Translations under genes and position numbers: made by a program
The notes under the pieces: model-generated
Database searches by the model: none
What the model was told of the DNA's origin: nothing
The model's input: the letters and a program-made list of their open reading frames with translations, nothing else
Origin: an uncultured Microbacteriaceae bacterium
Lineage (GTDB): Bacteria; Actinomycetota; Actinomycetes; Actinomycetales; Microbacteriaceae
Assembly: GCA_937124545.1 (NCBI GenBank)
Contig: CAKZKU010000272.1
Location: forward strand, 1 to 64,000
DNA: 64,000 bases
Direction of reading: 5' to 3'
Shown: positions 1 to 9,648 of the stretch, piece by piece
How positions within the stretch are numbered: the first letter of the stretch is position 1
Layout of the letters: every line of letters begins with the position of its first letter

Positions 1-1269
1 CGCGGCGACCTGTCGCTCGCGAGCCCGCTCCAAAGAATTCTCTTGGCGCGCCACATCTTCCTCGCGCGACACCACTTGGGCTACAGCCCGATCGCGGGCC
101 GACTCCAGAGCGCGGGCTGTGGAATCCCAGGCTGCCGCCGCTTCGCTGCGGTCTTTGACCTCGGCATCGTGGGCTGCCAAGGCAGCCCGGTGGGTGGCCA
201 GACGAGCGGAAATGTTCCCCACCGTCGATTCGTGGGCTGCCACGGCAGCTTCTGCTCGAGCAAGTTCTTCGGCCAGGCCCTCCAGCATGGACTCGGTGAT
301 AGTGCTGGTGACACCGCCGGGGGCTTCGTCTTCGAACCCGGCGGCGCGCTCTGTGGCTAGGGACTGAAGTGATGCCAGGGATTCGAGTACGCGCTTGAGG
401 TCATAATCCACGCTGCGCGCTCTATCAAGCTCTTCGCCCCCGGCGCTGGCTTCCAGCTCGGCAATCCGCCGGCGGAGGGAGTCTGCCTGATCACTCAGTG
501 CCGCACGCTCCGCGGCGCGCTCCTGTTCGTTGAGGTGGAAAGTGTCAATGGCCGTGCCGAGTGCCTGAAGGTCATCGGCGAGCACCCGGGCTTTCGCATC
601 GCGAACAATGGCTTGGATACTTTGGGCCTGCCGGGCGATGTCTGCCTGGCGACCCAGCGGGGTGAGTTGGCGGCGCACCTCACCGGCGAGATCATTCAGC
701 CGGGTGAGGTTCGCCTGCATCGATTCAAGCTTGCGTTGGGTTTTCTCTTTACGCCGGCGATGTTTCAAAATGCCCGCTGCCTCTTCAATGAAACGCCTTC
801 GGTCATCGGGGGTGGCGTGCAGAACACGATCGAGTTGGCCTTGGCCAACAATGACGTGCATTTCACGGCCGAGACCGCTATCGCTCAGCAGCTCTTGAAC
901 ATCCAGCAGTCGAACGGGTTCTTTGTTGATGGCGTATTCACTGGCACCATTGCGAAACAGGGTCCGAGAGATGGTGACCTCGGTGTAGTCAATCGGCAGT
1001 GCCCCATCCGAGTTGTCAATGGTCAGCATCACTTCGGCGCGACCCAGCGGAGCTTTTGACGTGGTCCCAGCAAAAATCACGTCTTCCATAGACCCACCGC
1101 GAAGAGTTTTCGCGCCCTGCTCGCCCATCACCCAGGCGAGGCCATCAACCACGTTGGATTTACCGGACCCGTTGGGGCCCACCACACAGGTGACACCTGG
1201 CTCAAACGCAAACGTTGTTGGCTGAGCGAAAGACTTAAACCCTTTGAGCGTGAGGGACTTCAGATGCAC
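1..1269 (-). CDS. smc: Chromosome segregation protein SMC, N-terminal part; runs off the window edge
   Basis: Reverse-strand translation from GTG at 1269 gives [59 protein letters not shown], with the SMC Walker A, followed by coiled-coil-like sequence. Not in the ORF track because the stop lies outside the window. Confidence 0.95.
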   Translation of the reverse strand, partial: MHLKSLTLKGFKSFAQPTTFAFEPGVTCVVGPNGSGKSNVVDGLAWVMGEQGAKTLRGGSMEDVIFAGTTSKAPLGRAEVMLTIDNSDGALPIDYTEVTISRTLFRNGASEYAINKEPVRLLDVQELLSDSGLGREMHVIVGQGQLDRVLHATPDDRRRFIEEAAGILKHRRRKEKTQRKLESMQANLTRLNDLAGEVRRQLTPLGRQADIARQAQSIQAIVRDAKARVLADDLQALGTAIDTFHLNEQERAAERAALSDQADSLRRRIAELEASAGGEELDRARSVDYDLKRVLESLASLQSLATERAAGFEDEAPGGVTSTITESMLEGLAEELARAEAAVAAHESTVGNISARLATHRAALAAHDAEVKDRSEAAAAWDSTARALESARDRAVAQVVSREEDVARQENSLERARERQVAA

Positions 1270-1310
1270 TGATGACTCCGCTTCTCAGGTTGCGATGGAC
1301 GGAAACAAAC

Positions 1311-2213
1311 TTACCGGCTCCGGGGGGTCCTCTGACATCGCGGGCACCGGTGTGAGGACCTGTTCATCCACGCCTCCCTCACCATGATGGCCTGGCACCG
1401 CGGACAGGCCTGCCCCGCTCGGCCGTAGGCGTTGAGCGAGTGGGAAAAATATCCACTCACGCCGTTGACATTCACATACTGCTGGTCGAAGGAGGTGCCT
1501 CCTTCAGCAAGGGCTTTGCGCAAAACGCTGTGCACCGCTTGGACCAGTTCGCTCACCCGGGCAGGACGCAGGGATGCTGTGCTGGCCCGATAGTGCAGTT
1601 TCGTCGCCCACAGCGCTTCATCCGCATAAATGTTTCCGATGCCACTGATCAGGGTTTGATCCAGGAGTGCTCTCTTTATTTCGGTGTTTTTTGCGCGAAG
1701 CCTGCGGCTAAAAGCCTGTCGGTCAAAAGCAGGATCGAGAGGGTCTCGCGCAATATGCGCTACCGAGGTCGGCACGCGCGCATCGTCACTTCCGTAACCT
1801 GCGGGGTGCGCATCACCGGTATCGATGAGATCATCGATCGCCATAGACCCAAAGATCCGTTGGTCGACAAACCCGACCGAACTAGCTCCTGCACGGGGTT
1901 CCTCCAGCTCGAGAAGAATCCGCAGGTGTGAGCCAAAATCTGAGGTGTCATCCCCCAACAGGACTTGACCACTCATCCCCAAGTGGCACACCAGGGCCCG
2001 GTTCTGCCCGGCGAGCGGAACCCACATAAATTTTCCGCGCCGAAGCGGCGTATCGAGGCGGGTGCCTTCGAGCTCGTCGATAAACGATTCGAGTGGCCCT
2101 AAGTGGCGCTTGAGAGACCGCGGGTCACGAACGTGAACCCGGGCGATGCCCGCACCGGATAGCACCGGAGCCAAGCCGCTGCGCACCACCTCCACTTCGG
2201 GAAGTTCGGGCAT
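1311..2213 (-). CDS. mutM: Formamidopyrimidine-DNA glycosylase
   Basis: MPELPEVEVVRSGL N-terminus and C-terminal zinc finger CPRCQ...CPRCQR typical of Fpg. Confidence 0.95.
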   Translation of the reverse strand: MPELPEVEVVRSGLAPVLSGAGIARVHVRDPRSLKRHLGPLESFIDELEGTRLDTPLRRGKFMWVPLAGQNRALVCHLGMSGQVLLGDDTSDFGSHLRILLELEEPRAGASSVGFVDQRIFGSMAIDDLIDTGDAHPAGYGSDDARVPTSVAHIARDPLDPAFDRQAFSRRLRAKNTEIKRALLDQTLISGIGNIYADEALWATKLHYRASTASLRPARVSELVQAVHSVLRKALAEGGTSFDQQYVNVNGVSGYFSHSLNAYGRAGQACPRCQAIMVREAWMNRSSHRCPRCQRTPRSR

Positions 2214-2219
2214 GACGCG

Positions 2220-2942
2220 TTAGCCCCGGAGGGTGGAGAGCGCCTGGCTTGCTGCCGCGAGCTCCGCCGTTTTCTTAGAAGTCCCCTGCCCCTCGCCTAC
2301 CGGCTCTGTCGAGGCGTCCAGAAAGACGTGGGCGACAAACACTTTGGCGTGATCGGGCCCCGAATGGGAAATGTTGTAGTGCGGAACACCCTTGTTGTGT
2401 TTCGCCGCCCATTCTTGAAGAGCTGTCTTGGGGTCGCTTGATTCGCTGCGGGCATCTGCATCTTCGACGAGAGCACCCATCAAACGCTCGACGCATTCGG
2501 TGGCAGCGACCGGGCCCTGATCCAAAAACACCGCCGCGATGACGGCTTCAAGCGCGTCAGCGAGCAGAGAGGGTTTGCTGCGACCCCCCGTGAGTTCTTC
2601 ACCGCGACCGAGGCGAAGATAAGCCCCCAGATCAATGCCCACGGCGACCTCGGCAAGCGCTTGCGTGGACACAATGCTGGCGCGTCGTTTGGCGAGCTCC
2701 CCCTCGGAAAGGTCGGGAAAGCGGTGGTACAAAGCGGCGGTAATGGTTTGCCCCAAAACGGCATCGCCCAAGAATTCCAGCCGCTCGTTGTCCAAGCCGC
2801 CTTGTTCGTAGGCGAAGGAGGAGTGTGTGAGCGCGCGGGTGAGGACTTCCGCGGATACGTCAACACCCAGGGCACTCCAGAGGAGTGTTGGGTCAAGAAC
2901 CGGTGTCGGAGAAACCGTCTCGGTTTCTTCAGGCCGATCCAC
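2220..2942 (-). CDS. rnc: Ribonuclease III
   Basis: NERLEFLGDAVLG signature and C-terminal dsRBD. The ORF track extends to 3050, but a GTG at 2942 just after rpmF is the more likely start. Confidence 0.93.
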   Translation of the reverse strand: MDRPEETETVSPTPVLDPTLLWSALGVDVSAEVLTRALTHSSFAYEQGGLDNERLEFLGDAVLGQTITAALYHRFPDLSEGELAKRRASIVSTQALAEVAVGIDLGAYLRLGRGEELTGGRSKPSLLADALEAVIAAVFLDQGPVAATECVERLMGALVEDADARSESSDPKTALQEWAAKHNKGVPHYNISHSGPDHAKVFVAHVFLDASTEPVGEGQGTSKKTAELAAASQALSTLRG

Positions 2943-2943
2943 G

Positions 2944-3147
2944 TTAGACGTCGGCGACCTTACGGCCTTTGTACTCCATGAACAGTGGCGTGCCGGCGCT
3001 GTCTTCCACAACCGACGCGCGGTGGGGCAGACGGTAGACGGTCTTGCCACCCTCGGTGGTCTTCACGAGGCTAGGCAGTTCAGCCTTCCATGCCGAACGG
3101 CGGTGACGCGTGTTCGACCGGGACTTTTTCCGCTTGGGTACTGCCAT
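2944..3147 (-). CDS. rpmF: 50S ribosomal protein L32
   Basis: [22 protein letters not shown]. Confidence 0.97.
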   Translation of the reverse strand: MAVPKRKKSRSNTRHRRSAWKAELPSLVKTTEGGKTVYRLPHRASVVEDSAGTPLFMEYKGRKVADV

Positions 3148-3170
3148 GGTTCTCTTCTTTCGCTTGCTGT

Positions 3171-3707
3171 CTAGGAGCTCTCGGGCTTTTTGTCCTCGAG
3201 CAGTTTAGCTAGTTCCTGCCACCTCGGGTCGATGTCCTCCTCCGGAGCTTCGCTCGCGGGAGAGTCTCGTTTTTCCCCTGTCTTCGGGTCTAACCCGAAA
3301 CACTCAGGCGAACACGTTGGCTGGAAGGGAAGCTCAAGAACAACCGCATCCCTGATGACACTCTCAAGGTTGAGGGCGTCGTGATCCACCGTGTAAGAAT
3401 CTGGCTCTTCTTCAGAGTACGCGAAAAGCTCTTGAAAATCGACCCGGTGCTCGAAGCTAATCGGGTCTAAACACCGAACACACGATGCGGTTGCGGTGGT
3501 GTGCACCTCGGCGGAGACCAGAATTCCCTCGTGGAGACCCTCGAGGCGCAATTCCACCCGCAGAGGAGAACCCTCCTCCACCACGGCAATGGCGCTGCCA
3601 TATTGCTCGGGTGCCGGCAGTGACAGGGTTTTTTCCCGCATCTCCCCGGGTTGGTGAAGAATATCTTTGACACTCACCCGAAGTGGGGATTCCGGCGTCT
3701 TACTCAC
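3171..3707 (-). CDS. YceD/DUF177 family protein
   Basis: Cys-containing DUF177 core (CVRCLDP...[14 protein letters not shown]) directly upstream of rpmF. Confidence 0.85.
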   Translation of the reverse strand: MSKTPESPLRVSVKDILHQPGEMREKTLSLPAPEQYGSAIAVVEEGSPLRVELRLEGLHEGILVSAEVHTTATASCVRCLDPISFEHRVDFQELFAYSEEEPDSYTVDHDALNLESVIRDAVVLELPFQPTCSPECFGLDPKTGEKRDSPASEAPEEDIDPRWQELAKLLEDKKPESS

Positions 3708-3747
3708 CCTCCCAGTGTAGGAGGGTCATGCCCAGAGCATGCTCAGC

Positions 3748-4239
3748 TCAGGGCAATTCCGTCTGTGCCAGATACGCGGCCACCGCCGGGGGAACGTAAG
3801 GGGCGACGTCGCCTCCCAACGCCGCGACCTGGCGGACCAGGGAACTAGAAACATGCGCGTTGGCGGGATCAGGCAGCAAGAACACGGTTTCAATGCCCGC
3901 CAAATTCCGGTTAACGATTGCCATCGGGGTTTCGTAAGTGACATCCACTTGCGAACGAATTCCCTTGACCAGGACGGTGGCCCCCACATCGGTGCAGTAG
4001 TCCACGAGCAAACCCACACTCCACGAGGTCACCACAATTTTTCCCGGCAATTGGGCTTCTGAAATGGACCGCTCCAGCAGGGTAACCCGCTGTGCAATGG
4101 GAAAGAGCGCTTCTTTGCCGGGGTTGTGCACCACCAGCACGTGGACTTCGTCAAAAAGGCCCGCTGCCCGCTCAATCACATCAAGGTGACCCAAGGTCAC
4201 GGGGTCAAAAGATCCAGGAACAACGGCGACAGTGCTCAT
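3748..4239 (-). CDS. coaD: Phosphopantetheine adenylyltransferase
   Basis: [21 protein letters not shown] nucleotidyltransferase motif; 163 aa. Confidence 0.95.
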   Translation of the reverse strand: MSTVAVVPGSFDPVTLGHLDVIERAAGLFDEVHVLVVHNPGKEALFPIAQRVTLLERSISEAQLPGKIVVTSWSVGLLVDYCTDVGATVLVKGIRSQVDVTYETPMAIVNRNLAGIETVFLLPDPANAHVSSSLVRQVAALGGDVAPYVPPAVAAYLAQTELP

Positions 4240-4283
4240 GTTCTAAGCCTAAGACCCGAGTGTTTCTGGAATGTGACGACGGG

Positions 4284-6434
4284 CTAGGTTTTCTCCAAAT
4301 AGTCTTCGGAATCCTGATCCAGGTGACGGGCAATCTCAAACACGAGCGCTCTGTGACTCGACAGAGTGGGGTCAGTGGCAACAATCGCTTCGGCATAACC
4401 TCTCGCCGCATCAATAATGTCGCCATCGCGGGTCACCCGCAGGAGCTTGAGTCGCGAGCGCACGCCCGACTGACGAACGCCCAGCACATCACCCTCGCTG
4501 CGTAATTCCACGTCTTTGGCCGCCAATTCAAAACCATCGAGGGTGCCAGCCACACTCTCCACCCGTTCTCGGGCGAGTGTTCCCTGCTCGGCACCAGTTA
4601 CCAACAGACAGGTACCGGGGTGCTCACCACGTCCCACTCGCCCTCGAAGCTGGTGGAGCTGGCTCATTCCGAAACGGTCGGCGTCAAGGATGACCATGAT
4701 GGAGGCGTTTGGGACATCAATTCCCACCTCGATGACGGTGGTGGCGACCAGGACATCACATTCGGCAGCCGCAAACTGCGCCATCACGTCGTCTTTCTGC
4801 TCGGTCGGCATCCGACCGTGCAATGCTTGGATGCGGGCGGACTGCAATTCGGGAACACCCTGCAGCATCGGCAACACTTCTTCCACACTCGCCAACGCAC
4901 GCGGTTCTGGCTCCTCCAAAGAGGCAACCTCTTCCTCGTGTTCGTCCTCACGAACGGAGGGCGAAATGGCTGGCGCCACCACGAACGCTTGCCGCCCGTT
5001 CGCCACTTCCTCGGCAACTCGCTGCCACACCCGCGTCATCCACGAGGGGTGATCCGCCAGTGCCACCACGTGCGAGGTGATGGGGCTTCGACCGCTCGGC
5101 ATTGTGGCAATGGTGGAGACATCCAAATCCCCGAAGACGGTCATCGCGACCGTGCGGGGAATGGGTGTCGCCGTGAGAACCAGCAGGTGTGGGTGCTGAC
5201 CTTTTTGGCGCAGCGTTTCGCGCTGGTCCACACCAAACCGGTGTTGTTCGTCAATAACTACCAACCCGAGGTCGGCGAAGCTGACGGAGTCCGAGAGCAA
5301 CGCGTGGGTGCCAATAATGAGGTGGGAGGACCCGGAGGCAGCCGCCAACAGGGCTTTCTTTTTTGCGGCAGCCGGCAGAGCACCCGTAAGTAACACGGGG
5401 TTGAGTCGCGCCGTCATATCGGGCCCCAACGTCTTCACCAGCGAGCGAAAATGCTGGTTTGCCAACACTTCGGTGGGAGCCAACAGCGCTGTCTGCCCAC
5501 CTGTTTGCGCCACGGTGACCATCGCACACGCCGCCACCACAGTTTTTCCCGACCCGACTTCACCTTGAATCAACCGTGTCATGGGATGGGAGCTACCCAT
5601 ATCGTCGTGAATTTCGTTAATCACGGTGGTTTGATCGGCGGTGAGTTCAAAAGGAAGTGAAGCCAGGAAGGCGTTGGTATCCGCGCCAGGCTTGCGGATA
5701 ACGCTCTCGACGCTCTGTTGTTCTGCCCTCCGCACCGCCAAAGCGCTCTGGAGAACCAGAGCCTCTTGGAAACGCAGGGAATCTCTAGCGCGCTGCCAAT
5801 CCTGTTGCTCAGTCGGGCGATGAATGTGCTCGAGAGACCACGCCAGACCGGCAAGGTCCTCGGCCTCGCGAATGCTCTCGGGGACGGGCTCGCCATCCAC
5901 CTCGAGCACATCCAGCACAACGCCAATAGCTTTCGCGATCTGCCAACTCGCCAAGGTGGAGGTACTGGGGTACAGGGGTATCGGTTTTTTTGCCCACTCC
6001 TCCTGCGCTTGTTCGCTGGGGTCCTCCACAAACAATTCGTAATCGGGGTGGGCTAGCTGGCGGGTACCCCGATAGAGGCCCACTTTCCCCGCAAAAATTC
6101 CGCGAGCCCCTTCGCGCAGATCTTTTTGTCGCCAGGCCTGGTTAAAAAACGTCAAAGTAACGAGGCCGGTGCCATCGGTAATGGCCACTTCGAGCACGCT
6201 CCCACGCTTTTGTCGCATCGAACGGGTGGAAACCGACACAATCTCTGCCACCAGGGTTGCGTGCTCGCCCGGGGGGATGTCCGCGATCGACGTCAGCTCG
6301 CCTCTGGTCGCATAGCGCCTGGGGTAATGACCCAGCAGGTCAGCCACCGTGGTGTAACCAAAAGCCTTGTGGAAGGCTTTTTGGCTCCGATCCCCCACCA
6401 CTGTGCGAAGCGGGGTATCCAGGGTTACGCTCAC
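4284..6434 (-). CDS. recG: ATP-dependent DNA helicase RecG
   Basis: Helicase motifs GEVGSGKT, DEQHRFGV, QLRGRVGRG. The likely start is GTG 6434 (MSVTLDTPL); the track ORF begins at 6479. Confidence 0.94.
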   Translation of the reverse strand: MSVTLDTPLRTVVGDRSQKAFHKAFGYTTVADLLGHYPRRYATRGELTSIADIPPGEHATLVAEIVSVSTRSMRQKRGSVLEVAITDGTGLVTLTFFNQAWRQKDLREGARGIFAGKVGLYRGTRQLAHPDYELFVEDPSEQAQEEWAKKPIPLYPSTSTLASWQIAKAIGVVLDVLEVDGEPVPESIREAEDLAGLAWSLEHIHRPTEQQDWQRARDSLRFQEALVLQSALAVRRAEQQSVESVIRKPGADTNAFLASLPFELTADQTTVINEIHDDMGSSHPMTRLIQGEVGSGKTVVAACAMVTVAQTGGQTALLAPTEVLANQHFRSLVKTLGPDMTARLNPVLLTGALPAAAKKKALLAAASGSSHLIIGTHALLSDSVSFADLGLVVIDEQHRFGVDQRETLRQKGQHPHLLVLTATPIPRTVAMTVFGDLDVSTIATMPSGRSPITSHVVALADHPSWMTRVWQRVAEEVANGRQAFVVAPAISPSVREDEHEEEVASLEEPEPRALASVEEVLPMLQGVPELQSARIQALHGRMPTEQKDDVMAQFAAAECDVLVATTVIEVGIDVPNASIMVILDADRFGMSQLHQLRGRVGRGEHPGTCLLVTGAEQGTLARERVESVAGTLDGFELAAKDVELRSEGDVLGVRQSGVRSRLKLLRVTRDGDIIDAARGYAEAIVATDPTLSSHRALVFEIARHLDQDSEDYLEKT

Positions 6435-6494
6435 CCCTCCACGGTAGCGCCCGCCACCACCGGAAAAACGGAAAACCACCAGTAGCGTGGAAGC

Positions 6495-7076
6495 ATGACG
6501 CGCATCATTGCCGGGGCCGCCGGTTCGCTCCGACTGGCGACACCCTCGTCGGGAACGCGCCCCACATCAGACCGGGTTCGAGAAGCCGTTTTTTCGCGGC
6601 TGGAAGCCCGTGCCGACCTGTCCGGCACCATCCTGGATCTCTATGCCGGCTCAGGCGCACTTGGCCTCGAAGCAGCGTCTCGTGGCGCCAGCACAGTGCT
6701 GTTGGTGGAGAAGGATTCTGCGGCAGCGCGGGTGATCGCCGCGAACATCGCGACTCTGCGCGAAGCCCTCCCCCATTCACAACTGCTGGTGAGCCAGGAT
6801 TCCGTGGAGTCTTTTCTCGCGGGCCCCGTCACCCACGCCATCGACGGTGTCTTCATCGACCCTCCCTACGAAACTGACGGGGTCGATGCAGTACTGAGTG
6901 CTCTTACGCCGTGGCTTGCCGATGGCGCCTGGGTTGTCGTGGAGCGCTCCACGCGCAGCGGCGCGCCCCACTGGCCCGAGGGTTTTGAGCCGTGGCCGAA
7001 TAAAACTTATGGGGAAACAGCGATTTATATCGCCGACTATGCCGTGAAGGGGTCCCAGCCTCCGAGTGATTCCTGA
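6495..7076 (+). CDS. rsmD: 16S rRNA (guanine966-N2)-methyltransferase
   Basis: MTRIIAG...RPTSDRVREAVF, LDLYAGSGALGLEAASRGA, FIDPPY. Confidence 0.93.
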   Translation: MTRIIAGAAGSLRLATPSSGTRPTSDRVREAVFSRLEARADLSGTILDLYAGSGALGLEAASRGASTVLLVEKDSAAARVIAANIATLREALPHSQLLVSQDSVESFLAGPVTHAIDGVFIDPPYETDGVDAVLSALTPWLADGAWVVVERSTRSGAPHWPEGFEPWPNKTYGETAIYIADYAVKGSQPPSDS

Positions 7077-7999
7077 AGGTCCCACCCGTCCAAGATGACG
7101 GGGTGACCCTCACGGTGATCGACAACCTCGCCCAGCACGCTAAATCCCTGAGGAACAGCCTGGCGGTTCGGAAAACAGGCCAACAAACCGTGGTCCTCCC
7201 CGCCGAAAAGCGAATGCCCGCTCCAGGGGAGGGACGAGTCCAAGCGCACGCTCACCCCGCTGGCACGGGCCATCCGGGTGGCATCCAAAACCACACCATC
7301 GGAAACATCCATCATGGCGCTGGCGCCCGCTAAAGCTGCGATGGGCCCCATCGCTAAGGGTGGGGTAGGACGAAGATGATGCTGCACGGCGGGGTCGGAG
7401 CGAAGCTGCGTGATGTCGCCGGAGCGTAACTTCGTGAGCCCCTCGTGGGAAAGTCCTCTCTCGCCGGCGAGCGCGAGAATGTGTCCCGCTTTGGCACCCG
7501 AGCGTTTCACCGGCTCGCGACCCTGGAGGTCCCCAAAAACCGTTACCGCGATCGTCCAGACCGGCGAATGGGACAAATCTCCGCCCAGCACTCCGGCCTG
7601 GGGAGCGAGGGCGGCAATTCCTTCGGCAAAACCCTCGGCGAGTGCGACGAGTTGACCCACACGGGCGGAACCTGGCGCTGCCACCGCTATCTCCAACCCG
7701 GTAGTGATCGCACCCATGGCGGCAATGTCCGCGGCATTGCTCGCGACCGCTTTGTAACCAACATCCTGCAGCGAGGACCAGTCGATCCGAAAGTCGGGGC
7801 CTTCAATCATCATGTCGCAGCTGACCACCACGCGGGAATCCGGTGTCGTCAAAACGGCGGCGTCATCACCCGGGCCGAGGGTCGCCAGCGGTGCTGGCGG
7901 TAACACCGGGAGAATGCGGGCGAGGGCAGCGCCCTCCCCGGCTTCAGCCAGGGTTAGCGCATCAATGTCAAAGCCCTCAGCGCTCGCCATGAGCTCCAC
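7037..7999 (-). CDS. thiL: Thiamine-monophosphate kinase
   Basis: LGPGDDAAVL, DVGYKAVASNAADIAAMGA, MMDVSDGVVLDATRMA; 3' end overlaps rsmD by 40 bp. Confidence 0.92.
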   Translation of the reverse strand: MELMASAEGFDIDALTLAEAGEGAALARILPVLPPAPLATLGPGDDAAVLTTPDSRVVVSCDMMIEGPDFRIDWSSLQDVGYKAVASNAADIAAMGAITTGLEIAVAAPGSARVGQLVALAEGFAEGIAALAPQAGVLGGDLSHSPVWTIAVTVFGDLQGREPVKRSGAKAGHILALAGERGLSHEGLTKLRSGDITQLRSDPAVQHHLRPTPPLAMGPIAALAGASAMMDVSDGVVLDATRMARASGVSVRLDSSLPWSGHSLFGGEDHGLLACFPNRQAVPQGFSVLGEVVDHREGHPVILDGWDLQESLGGWDPFTA

Positions 8000-8014
8000 G
8001 CTAGCCTGGAAATT

Positions 8015-8491
8015 GTGAAGTGTTGGATGTCCCAGGTGCTGGCCGCTGCGGGCTTAGTGGCGGTCGCTGTGCTCTCCGGGTGCGCACCCACCGTCAATTT
8101 GGAACCTGCTGAACAGGCCAACGCCCCCGAGTGCGCCAACATGATCGTGCGACTGCCCGACACCGTCGCCGAGCTTCCCGCGAGAAATGTGAACTCGCAG
8201 GCCACTGCTGCCTACGGGTCTCCCACCGCGGTCATCATCCGGTGTGGGGTGGAACGCCCAGGCCCGAACCTGTTGCCCTGTTTCACCGTGGATGGTGTCG
8301 ACTGGTTGAGGGATGACACAAACGACCCAGACTTCGTCTTCACCACCTACGGGTTGGACCCCGCCACAGAAGTCATCGTCGATTCCACTGCGGTGTCAGG
8401 GACCAGCGTGCTCCGCGATATCTCGCGTGCGGTGGGGAGCCAGTCGACCCCGGTGGCGGCGTGCATCGCCCTGGAGGATGTGGTCTCTTAG
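8015..8491 (+). CDS. DUF3515 family lipoprotein
   Basis: Lipobox VLSGC; next to ddlA and thiL as in other actinobacteria. An alternative ATG start lies at 8027. Confidence 0.75.
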   Translation: MKCWMSQVLAAAGLVAVAVLSGCAPTVNLEPAEQANAPECANMIVRLPDTVAELPARNVNSQATAAYGSPTAVIIRCGVERPGPNLLPCFTVDGVDWLRDDTNDPDFVFTTYGLDPATEVIVDSTAVSGTSVLRDISRAVGSQSTPVAACIALEDVVS

Positions 8492-9624
8492 GCGCTCGGG
8501 CCGCCCAAACCCACCAGCTTGGTGGCGATACCGCCCGCTGCTCGCAGCGCCACCCCTTGCCCAAATCCACTTTGCGGGAAGATGACGGGCTTTTCGATTG
8601 CTTCGGTGAGCGCATCTTCCAGCACACGTAAGGCTGGATGCTGAGGGGCCCACAGATACAGCGAGAGCGCACCGGGGATCGTGTTCACTTCGTTCACGAA
8701 CACCTCTCCGGAGCTTTCATCCCACAGCAAATCCACCCGAACAATCCCCGTCAACCGGGTGACCTCGGCGACAGCGGTGGTCAACGCACGAGCAGTCTCA
8801 TGGATGGCTTCCGGGGCTTTTGCTGGAAACTCTCGCGGGGCATTCGTAAGGCCCGCACCAGACCCACCGGCGAGATATTTCTCCTGATACGAATACAGCG
8901 CCGAATCACCCTCCCCGCGCAGAGGGCGCTCCAGTTCGGTGAGCTCCAGTTCGGGATAGGTGCGAAAGGACATATTCAAATCCACCAGCGCCGGGCGATA
9001 GGGCTCGAGCACAGCCCCCGCCGCCAGGTGGGGGGAAGTTTTCGAAAGCGTCCGCGCGGTCGCGATGTCATCCACAATTTCGATCCCAATGGACGATCCG
9101 CCGAAGCGGGGCTTCAGAATGTAGGGGCCAGGAAAGCTCGGCTCGGCGGTGGCAGAGAGTGCTTCCCGTGGCAGTGACGCAATCGTGGCGGCGTGCAAAA
9201 GCCCGCCAAAAGCGAGTTTGTCCATGCCCACGGCACCGGCGAACACGGTGGAGCCTGTCGCTGGGATACCGAGCAGCGAAAAGAGCGCCGCTCCCGCACC
9301 GCCCTCACCGATGCCGCCGTGGAAACACAGCAGGGCGGCGTCGATACCGAGTGCCTTCTTGCCCATTCCCTTCTTGGGATAAATGCCGGGCTGGCCGGAG
9401 AGAACCACGTCGAGCTCTTTCGAGCCGGTTGGGGCTCCTGTAAGGAAATCTTTGGCCTCTGCGGTGGCCGGCACCAGGTGCCAGGCTCCCCCCGGTGCCA
9501 CATAGATGGGCACAGGGTCATGGCCACCCTCGAGCAAAACCCTCGTTGCTTGCAGGCCGGTCAGGATTGAAATTTCGTGCTCGGGGCTTGGCCCACCAAA
9601 CACGATGGCGTAAGAGCGTGCCAT
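8488..9624 (-). CDS. D-alanine--D-alanine ligase-like ATP-grasp protein (divergent Ddl)
   Basis: FGGPSPEHEIS, MDK, YILKPRFGGSSIG, YSYQEKY, FVNEVNTIPG. The canonical GxRExxVxxLG segment is not recognisable. Confidence 0.8.
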   Translation of the reverse strand: MARSYAIVFGGPSPEHEISILTGLQATRVLLEGGHDPVPIYVAPGGAWHLVPATAEAKDFLTGAPTGSKELDVVLSGQPGIYPKKGMGKKALGIDAALLCFHGGIGEGGAGAALFSLLGIPATGSTVFAGAVGMDKLAFGGLLHAATIASLPREALSATAEPSFPGPYILKPRFGGSSIGIEIVDDIATARTLSKTSPHLAAGAVLEPYRPALVDLNMSFRTYPELELTELERPLRGEGDSALYSYQEKYLAGGSGAGLTNAPREFPAKAPEAIHETARALTTAVAEVTRLTGIVRVDLLWDESSGEVFVNEVNTIPGALSLYLWAPQHPALRVLEDALTEAIEKPVIFPQSGFGQGVALRAAGGIATKLVGLGGPSA

Positions 9625-9648
9625 GGTTTCCCCTTTAGGTGCTCCCCG

